5,913 bases of DNA from Pseudomonadota bacterium (GTDB taxonomy: Bacteria > Myxococcota > Polyangia > Polyangiales > Polyangiaceae): assembly GCA_023419055.1 (NCBI GenBank), contig JAEZYO010000936.1, forward strand, positions 1 through 5,913. Direction: 5' to 3'. A program made the translations under genes and the position numbers. This document shows positions 1-5,323 of the stretch, in pieces. The number at the start of each line of letters is the position of its first letter. Position 1 is the first letter of the stretch. The notes under the pieces were generated by a model. That model saw only the letters and a program-made list of their open reading frames with translations, searched no databases and was not told where the DNA came from.

Positions 1-639
1 CTCGGCTCGCTCTCCGTCGAGCTTCACGAGCTCCGAGAGCCGAGCGGCGAGGCGCCGGCGCTCCACCCTGAGCAGCGAGAGCGAGCGGTCCCCGCGCTCC
101 GGCTTCGAAGGTCCGCGCGCGGCCGGCGTCGGCTGCGGGGCGACCAGGAGCTCCGGGTGTCGCGCGACGAAGGCCGAAAGCTCTTCGGCAGCGCGCGCGC
201 GCGCCTCGCTCGGGCTCACTCCGAACAAGCCGGGCAGCTGTTCGAGCGCTCGGCGGGACATCAGATCGGCGAGGCGCTGCGCTCGATCGGGGCTCGAGTC
301 CGTGTACGAGACCACGATATTGCGCCCGTTCAGGGTCTCGATCTCGAGCGAGGAGCGCACGCGCCGCGCGGCGGCGAGCGGCGAGAGATCGGCGGCGTCG
401 TCTCCGAGCTCACCGGTCAGCTCCCGTAAGGTCAGAGGCTCGAGCAGCGCGCGTTCGAGGCCGAGCGCGAGCGTGACGTCGTCGTGTTGCCGCGCCTTGC
501 CTGCTTCCTCGCAGCCGTCGCAGACCAAGAGCGCGCTCGAGCGATAGCTCGCCGGCGCGAGGTAGGCGTAGCCCGCGAACGCGGCGAACACCGTGCCGGA
601 GGCGAGTAGACCGGTTGCCAGGCGTGCGTTCCGCTTCAT
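1..639 (-). CDS. Wzz-like polysaccharide co-polymerase, N-terminal part (gene runs off the left edge)
   Basis: The frame is open from ATG 639 to base 1, giving 213 residues without a stop; the C-terminus is outside the window. A short basic N-terminus is followed by one membrane helix (about residues 7-29), then a periplasmic domain. Residues 98-127 read as a strand, then SYTDSSPDRAQRLADL, the pattern of Wzz/chain-length determinant domains (short strand, SY, D/SP, A..LA/VA helix). A helix ending FVARHPEL (157-164) and a charged, probably coiled-coil stretch (about 185-213) follow, as in exopolysaccharide co-polymerases. Such inner-membrane proteins set chain length or couple polymerisation to export. 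The start is well supported: GAGGAG lies 5 nt upstream and the ATG overlaps the flippase stop as ATGA, implying translational coupling. Odd: a CDGC cysteine pair at residues 40-43, just after the membrane helix. Family call is from pattern recognition; whether a second helix or a kinase domain follows cannot be seen. Confidence 0.75.
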   Translation of the reverse strand, partial: MKRNARLATGLLASGTVFAAFAGYAYLAPASYRSSALLVCDGCEEAGKARQHDDVTLALGLERALLEPLTLRELTGELGDDAADLSPLAAARRVRSSLEIETLNGRNIVVSYTDSSPDRAQRLADLMSRRALEQLPGLFGVSPSEARARAAEELSAFVARHPELLVAPQPTPAARGPSKPERGDRSLSLLRVERRRLAARLSELVKLDGERAE

Positions 640-2162
640 GCCTTCTCCTCGCGGCTCTTGAGCGCCATCTTCGTCCACTCGATCATCTCCCGGACGTCCA
701 CGGCTCGCGTCGCGAGCACGAAGCCGACGTAGAAGGCGCCCGAGAGGACGAGCCGAATCGGGCCGAGGTGATCGCTCAGGAAAGAGTCGAGCAGCACCGT
801 CGCCGCGACCGCGGCGGACGTCTTGCCCAGCATCCCGAGCAGGCGCTGATCGAGCATCCGGCGACCCATCATGAACAACATCGGGGTGAGCACGCAGATC
901 TCGGTGCCGAGCGTGGCGAGCGCGCAGGCGGCGCCGCCACCGCCCGGCCCGAACCAGCGCAGGCCCGGGCCGATGAAGAGCAAGTTCAGCACGGGGCTCA
1001 CGACGATGCCGGTCGCGAAGATCGCCGTGAGCGTCCAGGTGCGGTTCAGCATCGCGAGCGCGCACCAGTAGAGGACGCTCACGTACATGGCCACGAACAC
1101 GGGAGCCAGGATCGCGAGCGCCTTGGACGCGGGCGCGAAGGCGTCGCCGAAGAGCAGCGTGACCCAGAGGTGCGAGCCGAGCGCCATCATCAGCGCCACG
1201 GGAATGGTCAGAGTGAGGATGAGCTCGAGCGCGCGGCGCACCATCGAGCACAGCTCTTCCTCGCCCACCGCCGCGGCGCGAGCGAAGAGCGGCATCATGA
1301 CCCAGCTTATCAACGGGGTGAGCAGCAGGGTGAGACCGGCCAAGCTCGTGGCGGAGCCGTACCAACCCACCTCGCGGTCGCTCGCCTTCACCGCCAGGAT
1401 CGTCATGTCGATCTTGTTGTAGATGGTGGTCGAGATGGTGGAGACGTAGAAGGGCGCGGCCTTCACGATCACCGACCAGGTCACGCGCGGCTCGACGCGG
1501 AACTCGAGGTTCAGGTGCTTGCGCGCGAGCACCGCGAGGGCCGTCGATTTGACGCCTTCGGAGAGCGCCAGCGCCACACCGAACGCCCAGAGACCGAGGT
1601 TCATCGCGACCGCGGCGGCCACGCCCGCCCCCCAGATGAGCTTGGTGACGACGGTCAGCACCGACATCTCGTTGACCGTGCCGCGGGCGTGCAGGAGGCC
1701 GGCGGAGGTGGTGCTGCCGATCACGAAAAGCTGCGCGATGCCGTAGATGCGCACCAGGGCGCGCACGTCCTCGGGCCGGTTCGTCGCGGCGAGGACGCCT
1801 TCCATGCCCGCGAACACGAGCACGGCGAGCAACATGCGCAAGAGCACGACGCCGCCGATGAACTCGCTCGCGTGATCGGGGCGGACCGAGACCTCCTTGC
1901 GCACGTAGGTGTCGAGACCGAGCCCCAGGAACACGAAGGCGGCCGTGGTGAAGGCGTCGGCGAAGCTCAGGACGCCGAAGCGCTCTGGACCCAGGAAGCG
2001 CGGCAGGTAGAGCCGCACGATGATGCCGATGCCCCAGGTGATGGTGAGCGATCCGCCGAGCTTGGCCGCGTTGCGGAGCGCGAGCCCGACCTCGCGCTTG
2101 CGCCAGTGAGCGTCGTCTTGCTCGCCGGCAGGCTCCTCGACCCCGACGTCGCGGAGCGTCAT
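636..2162 (-). CDS. Wzx-type oligosaccharide flippase (polysaccharide biosynthesis/MVF-like transporter)
   Basis: This 508-residue polytopic inner-membrane protein has the usual length of Wzx proteins. They flip undecaprenyl-diphosphate-linked repeat units to the periplasmic face. Visible signatures: a cytoplasmic N-terminus of about 30 residues; the first helices with RLYLPRFLGPERFGVLSFAD (50-69), matching the family's l-Gp-..fG.ls pattern; YNKIDMTILAVKASDREVGWY (two pieces, 248-258 and 259-268), matching the mid-protein 'dki.l...s..evG.Y' motif; and GGGGAACALATLGTE (407-421), matching the late Gly-Ala-rich helix. Hydrophobic segments run regularly through the protein, consistent with about 14 helices. 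The ATG overlaps the acyltransferase stop (ATGA), and GGAG sits 6 nt upstream of it. Its own stop overlaps the next gene's ATG the same way. A single flippase beside an acyltransferase and co-polymerases points to a Wzx/Wzy pathway rather than an ABC-transporter pathway. The substrate cannot be read from the sequence. Confidence 0.9.
   Translation of the reverse strand: MTLRDVGVEEPAGEQDDAHWRKREVGLALRNAAKLGGSLTITWGIGIIVRLYLPRFLGPERFGVLSFADAFTTAAFVFLGLGLDTYVRKEVSVRPDHASEFIGGVVLLRMLLAVLVFAGMEGVLAATNRPEDVRALVRIYGIAQLFVIGSTTSAGLLHARGTVNEMSVLTVVTKLIWGAGVAAAVAMNLGLWAFGVALALSEGVKSTALAVLARKHLNLEFRVEPRVTWSVIVKAAPFYVSTISTTIYNKIDMTILAVKASDREVGWYGSATSLAGLTLLLTPLISWVMMPLFARAAAVGEEELCSMVRRALELILTLTIPVALMMALGSHLWVTLLFGDAFAPASKALAILAPVFVAMYVSVLYWCALAMLNRTWTLTAIFATGIVVSPVLNLLFIGPGLRWFGPGGGGAACALATLGTEICVLTPMLFMMGRRMLDQRLLGMLGKTSAAVAATVLLDSFLSDHLGPIRLVLSGAFYVGFVLATRAVDVREMIEWTKMALKSREEKA
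645..650 (-). promoter_or_regulatory. Shine-Dalgarno of the co-polymerase gene starting at 639
   Basis: The minus strand reads GAGGAG, ending 5 nt before the ATG at 639. It lies inside the last codons of the upstream flippase gene and fixes the start of the partial co-polymerase. Confidence 0.7.
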
Positions 2163-3424
2163 TCAGGGCTCCGGCTCGCGAGCTCGGGTGCTGCCTTCGC
2201 GCTCTGCGCGATGCCCGCCGCCGAGAGGCTCGGTACGCGTGCGCGCTCGCGTCGCGCGCCCTTGGCGCGGTAGTCGAACAGCTTCTTCAGCGCGAGGAAG
2301 CGCACCTCGAAGAGCTCGTAGCTCGCGATCGAGATCAGGAAGGACAGCCCGACGCCCAGCGTGACGTAGGAGGCGGTCGCGAAGGCGTGCGAGCCGCTCA
2401 TGGTGTGGAGGCGGGCGAACACGTGGTGCTGTTCGAACCCGAAAGCGACGAGCCCGTGGAAGACGTAGAGCCCGTAGCTGTACTTCCCCAGGGTGCCGAG
2501 GGCGCGGCGGCGAAACAGCCACTTGATCGGGGAAAATCCCGCGTCGCTCGAGGCGTTCAGGATCAGCACGGCGAAGAAGAGAGCCAAAACCGTGCCGCGC
2601 AACTCGAGCACCACCACGTCGAGCGCCGGCGCGAGCAGGTGCAGCGCGGAGAGCGCGATCACCGCGAGCGCGGTGGCCGGCAACCAACGCCGGCTGCGCG
2701 CCGCCCAGATGCTCGCTCCGCCCGGACCGCGGATCGCGAGCGCGAAGAGCGCTCCCAGGCACAACGTGTCGAGGCGGCACGGCGTGAGCACCTGAGGCGC
2801 GAGCGCCGTCACGTCGGCCGCGACCATCCCGACGCGGAGCCCGAGCGCGAGCAGCGCGAGCGCGATGCACGCGCGCATGGCGGCGGCGCGCGAGAAGAAG
2901 CCGATCAAGAACGGCCAGAACAGGTAGAAATGCTCCTCGATCGCGAGCGACCAGAAGTGGCTGACGTACGGGATCGAGAAGTCGCCCGTCTGGGCGATGT
3001 GCACGTTCGTGAGGTAGGTCACGAGCCAGCGGCCGGCGTCGCGCGTCTCGAGTAGAGCGGGGTCGAGCTCGGCGGCGAGCGAGCGGGGTATCGCCAGGAG
3101 GAGCAAGAACAGCACGCCGTAGTAGAGCGGAAAGATCCGCAGCGTGCGGCGCATGTAGAAGTTCTTGAAATATCCCTCACTGCCCTTCGCGTCGTACAAG
3201 ATCCCCGTGATCAAGAAGCCGGAGAGCACGAAGAAGAGGTCCACTCCCCACAAGCCGTAGCCGGAGGCCTTGGACGCGACGCGTTCGAAGAAGTTCTGCG
3301 CTTCCAGCGGGTAGACGAAGTGCAGGGCCATCACCAACGCGATCGCCAACCCGCGCACGCCGTCGAGCTCGGGGAGGTGACGCGGTTGCGACGGTGCCTG
3401 ATTCTCGTGAGCGTGTTCGGACAA
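2159..3424 (-). CDS. acyltransferase 3 family membrane protein (OafA/YrhL-like O-acyltransferase)
   Basis: This 421-residue integral membrane protein probably transfers acetyl or another acyl group onto sugar residues of the lipid-linked repeat unit or polymer. Family marks, in order: LDGVRGLAIAL with R24 and H35 giving the conserved R-X10-H; VDLFFVLSGFLI (61-72); MRRTLRIFPLYY (91-102), the basic loop; SHFWSLAIEEHFYLFWP (155-171), the most diagnostic motif; CRLDTLCLGALF (216-227); and LGKYSYGLYVFH (312-323). About ten helices are expected, and a basic tail of about 40 residues follows the last one. No C-terminal SGNH domain is present, so this is the stand-alone form. The start is TTG: a stop lies two codons upstream in frame (TGA CCC TCA TTG), and later candidates would remove or crowd the R-X10-H region. 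No clear Shine-Dalgarno precedes it. It is first in the leftward operon and overlaps the flippase by 4 bp. The acyl donor and target sugar are unknown. Confidence 0.92.
   Translation of the reverse strand: MSEHAHENQAPSQPRHLPELDGVRGLAIALVMALHFVYPLEAQNFFERVASKASGYGLWGVDLFFVLSGFLITGILYDAKGSEGYFKNFYMRRTLRIFPLYYGVLFLLLLAIPRSLAAELDPALLETRDAGRWLVTYLTNVHIAQTGDFSIPYVSHFWSLAIEEHFYLFWPFLIGFFSRAAAMRACIALALLALGLRVGMVAADVTALAPQVLTPCRLDTLCLGALFALAIRGPGGASIWAARSRRWLPATALAVIALSALHLLAPALDVVVLELRGTVLALFFAVLILNASSDAGFSPIKWLFRRRALGTLGKYSYGLYVFHGLVAFGFEQHHVFARLHTMSGSHAFATASYVTLGVGLSFLISIASYELFEVRFLALKKLFDYRAKGARRERARVPSLSAAGIAQSAKAAPELASRSPE
2169..2172 (-). promoter_or_regulatory. Shine-Dalgarno of the flippase gene
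   Basis: GGAG on the minus strand lies 6 nt before the ATG at 2162, inside the last codons of the acyltransferase gene. It supports the coupled ATGA start. Confidence 0.6.
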
Positions 3425-3545
3425 TGAGGGTCACGGTGTGGTTCGGTGAGAGGCACGTCAAGTGCGCGTAGTGGGTGGATTTCCCCGCGCGGGTGCGTAC
3501 TCACAGCACGGTTCTTGGCATCGGCCGTGCACGGATTCCGGCACC
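3425..3545. other. divergent intergenic control region
   Basis: These 121 bp separate the leftward operon from the rightward genes, so promoters for both directions should lie here or inside the flanking genes. Visible items: a sigma-54-like element at 3516-3531 reading rightward; two perfect 10-bp palindromes, CCCGCGCGGG (3484-3493) and CCGTGCACGG (3525-3534), with centres 41 bp apart; and TTGACG reading leftward (3461-3456), which lacks a fitting -10 box about 17 bp on. No convincing sigma-70 promoter was found in either direction. The rightward frame upstream of 3546 loses its G/C third-position bias, which agrees with non-coding sequence. Confidence 0.6.
3516..3531 (+). promoter_or_regulatory. 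candidate sigma-54 (-24/-12) promoter
   Basis: The sequence TGGCATCGGCCGTGCA compares with the sigma-54 consensus TGGCACGN4TTGCW. It matches the whole TGGCA block and TGCA, with the GG and GC pairs in the correct 10-nt spacing; three consensus positions differ. Transcription would start near 3542, only a few bases before the ATG at 3546, leaving almost no leader. Sigma-54 control of surface-polysaccharide genes is known in myxobacteria, which makes the match attractive. Chance matches are common in GC-rich DNA, and no activator site was identified. Confidence 0.28.
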
Positions 3546-3719
3546 ATGCACAAGCTGCTCTTGATGTCGGTGCTGCTCGCGACGGCGCTCGTCCCGCTGT
3601 TCGCGGCGCGGGGCTCGACTCCCGAGCGCGGACTGCGCCGCACCGTGATCGGTGTTTGCACCTTCAACTTCGTCTACTTGCTGGCGGTCACGATCATCTA
3701 TCCGCGCATCTGCTGGTAG
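3546..3719 (+). CDS. small two-helix membrane protein, unknown function
   Basis: This is a 57-residue protein that I do not recognise by name. It has a hydrophobic helix at about residues 4-20, a short basic linker (R22, R28, R31, R32) and a second helix at about 34-51, ending IYPRICW. The positive linker predicts a hairpin with the loop in the cytoplasm and both ends in the periplasm. It looks genuinely coding: about 52 of 57 codons end in G or C, whereas the same frame upstream of the ATG falls to about 18 of 28. That drop also supports ATG 3546 over the GTG at 3462. No good Shine-Dalgarno is visible. It ends 27 bp before the co-polymerase gene on the same strand, so it is probably co-transcribed and may be an accessory subunit of the polysaccharide export complex; that role is inferred from position only. 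The first helix could instead be an uncleaved signal. Confidence 0.65.
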   Translation: MHKLLLMSVLLATALVPLFAARGSTPERGLRRTVIGVCTFNFVYLLAVTIIYPRICW

Positions 3720-3746
3720 CCGTCGGCCCCGACCCGGACACCACCC

Positions 3747-5315
3747 ATGAGCTACAGAAGGCAGTACCCACACGACAACGCGCCCGAGGACGGCGACGCC
3801 GGAAGCGTGATCAACTACCGCGCCCTCCGCAACTGGGTGGTGTTCGCGGCGCGCTCCGTCGGACGGCACCGCCGCCTCGTCCTGGGTGCGGCCGCAGCAA
3901 CACTGCTGCTCTCGCTGATAGCAGTGCTCGTCTTGCCCAAGCAGTATCACGTGTCCACGACGCTGCTCGCGCAGAAGAATTTCGTGCTCGCCTTGCCGGG
4001 TGAGGAACACAACGGTCGATCGCCGACCAGCGCCGCGGTGGAGACCATCCTGCGACGTGACAATCTCGAAGCGATCGTCCGCGAGACCAACCTGGTCGAG
4101 GAATTTTCCCAGCGGCGCGCGCCGATCCTGAAGCTGAAGGATCTGCTGACCTCGCCGTTCCGGAAGTCGATGACCGAGGCCGAACGCGTCGACGGCTTCG
4201 TGAAGTACCTGCAGAAGCAGCTCAAGGTGTTCACGGACGACGGCACGGGTACGGTCACGATCGAGATCTTTTGGCCCGACCCGCAGATGGCCTATCGCCT
4301 GGTGGACGCGGCCAAGCGTGGCTTCTTGGAAGCGCGCCACGTGCAGGAGACCTCGACCATCGCCGAGCAGGCATCCATCCTCGAGGGGCACGCGGCGGAG
4401 CTCACCCACGACATCGATCTCGCCGTCGCCGACATCCAGGCGCTTCGCAGCAAGAAGCGGCTCGACAAGGACTCTCCGCCGGCGCCGTCCAAGCCCCAGG
4501 AGGGCGAGGCTCCGCCGCGGCGCGCGATCGCGCGGGCCCCGGCGCCGCTGGCCCAGGCGCCCGCGCCCGTCGACGAGGGCGTGCTGCGGCGCCGCTCCGA
4601 GCTCTCGGTGATGATCGAGGCAAAGCGCCGCGCCGTGACCGAGCTCGAGGAATTTCGCCGCAAGCGCATCGCGGAGCTGCAGAGCGAGCTCGAGAGCCGG
4701 CGCGCGTCGTACACCGAGGTTCACCCGGCGATCGTGGACCTGAAGCACGCCATCCAGGCCGCCTCCAAAGAGTCACCCCAAGTGAGCAAGCTCCGCGGCG
4801 ACCTGAAGCAGCTCGAGGGTGAGTTCGCGTCGCTCGGCGGCGGCAAGGCCGAGCCCGACGTGCCGACGCCGCGCGTCGGATCGGGCGGCACCTGGACGTC
4901 CACCGGCGCCGCTCGTCACAAGCTGTCCGGCGACGTGATTCGCATCGAACAAGGCTCCGCCGAGGAGCGCGACCCCGAGATCGAGTACGCGCGCTCGAAG
5001 CTCAAGTTCTCGATTACGGCGTACCAGGCGCTCGAGGAGAAGATTCAGCGAGCTCGTATCGATCTCGACACCGCCGAGGCGGCCTTCAAATACCGCTACA
5101 CGGTCGTCGCGCCGCCGGAGGTTCCACGCGGCCCGATCTCACCGAAGGTCCCCTTGGTGCTGATCGCGGCGGCGGTTTGCGGCTTGCTGGTCGGCTTGCT
5201 CGGCGCGCTCGCGCTGGATCTCCGTCGAGGCATCTTCCAAGAGTCTTGGCAGGTCGAGCAGTTTCTCACGCTGCCGGTGCTCGGGAGCGTGGAAGCTTCG
5301 CGGCCGCGAGCGTGA
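3747..5315 (+). CDS. Wzz/GNVR-domain polysaccharide co-polymerase without kinase domain
   Basis: This 522-residue protein is built like an exopolysaccharide chain-length/export co-polymerase. It has a cytoplasmic N-terminus (1-43), membrane helix 1 (about 44-64), and a periplasmic Wzz domain including TVTIEIFWPDPQMAYRLVDA (169-188). A long coiled-coil region follows, then the GNVR-type YTEVHPAIVDLK (322-333), the proline segment VAPPEVPRGPISPKVP (454-469) and membrane helix 2 (about 469-491). The cytoplasmic tail LDLRRGIFQESWQVEQFLTLP has the linker normally leading to a BY-kinase, but the protein stops about 12 residues later with no Walker motifs. Any kinase must be encoded elsewhere or be absent. 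Oddities: an Ala/Pro-rich insert (about 243-275) and a Gly/Ser/Thr linker (about 363-395) interrupt the coiled coil. The ATG lacks a clear Shine-Dalgarno. It follows the 57-residue gene by 27 bp and abuts or overlaps the ligase/polymerase gene, its likely partner. Confidence 0.9.
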   Translation: MSYRRQYPHDNAPEDGDAGSVINYRALRNWVVFAARSVGRHRRLVLGAAAATLLLSLIAVLVLPKQYHVSTTLLAQKNFVLALPGEEHNGRSPTSAAVETILRRDNLEAIVRETNLVEEFSQRRAPILKLKDLLTSPFRKSMTEAERVDGFVKYLQKQLKVFTDDGTGTVTIEIFWPDPQMAYRLVDAAKRGFLEARHVQETSTIAEQASILEGHAAELTHDIDLAVADIQALRSKKRLDKDSPPAPSKPQEGEAPPRRAIARAPAPLAQAPAPVDEGVLRRRSELSVMIEAKRRAVTELEEFRRKRIAELQSELESRRASYTEVHPAIVDLKHAIQAASKESPQVSKLRGDLKQLEGEFASLGGGKAEPDVPTPRVGSGGTWTSTGAARHKLSGDVIRIEQGSAEERDPEIEYARSKLKFSITAYQALEEKIQRARIDLDTAEAAFKYRYTVVAPPEVPRGPISPKVPLVLIAAAVCGLLVGLLGALALDLRRGIFQESWQVEQFLTLPVLGSVEASRPRA

Positions 5316-5317
5316 GG
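5314..5317 (+). promoter_or_regulatory. likely Shine-Dalgarno of the ligase/polymerase gene
   Basis: GAGG overlaps the co-polymerase stop codon and lies 6 nt before GTG 5324, within a purine run from 5314 to 5324. It favours that start over the GTG at 5312, which has only a weak GCGAG upstream. Confidence 0.45.
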
Positions 5318-5323
5318 GGAGAG

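Noticed and set aside
191..204. 14-bp alternating GC run that could adopt Z-DNA
   Set aside because: It simply encodes alternating Arg/Ala codons in the partial co-polymerase and is expected at this base composition.
157..547. Two overlapping plus-strand short frames (157-429 and 302-547)
   Set aside because: The minus-strand frame is open throughout, has a strong ribosome site and shows a Wzz-like pattern; these are its shadows.
615..2273. 552-codon plus-strand open frame, longer than the flippase gene it opposes
   Set aside because: Its translation is a monotonous His/Glu/Arg/Ala/Gln mix with no domain or membrane pattern. This is what the antisense of a gene with G/C-ending codons gives, while the minus strand encodes a clear flippase.
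2387..3055. 222-codon plus-strand open frame within the acyltransferase
   Set aside because: It is an Arg/Glu-rich antisense shadow; all acyltransferase motifs lie on the minus strand over the same bases.
3456..3461. Leftward TTGACG as a -35 box for the acyltransferase operon
   Set aside because: The position about 17 bp downstream reads CACCGT, far from a -10 box, so there is no supportable sigma-70 promoter.
3501..4748. 415-codon minus-strand open frame opposite the 57-residue gene and the co-polymerase
   Set aside because: It is Arg/Leu/His/Gly-rich with no recognisable domain and lies antisense to a well-supported co-polymerase gene.
5240..5315. Fused BY-type tyrosine kinase at the end of the co-polymerase
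   Set aside because: The linker-like tail is present, but the protein stops about 12 residues later with no Walker A, A' or B motif.
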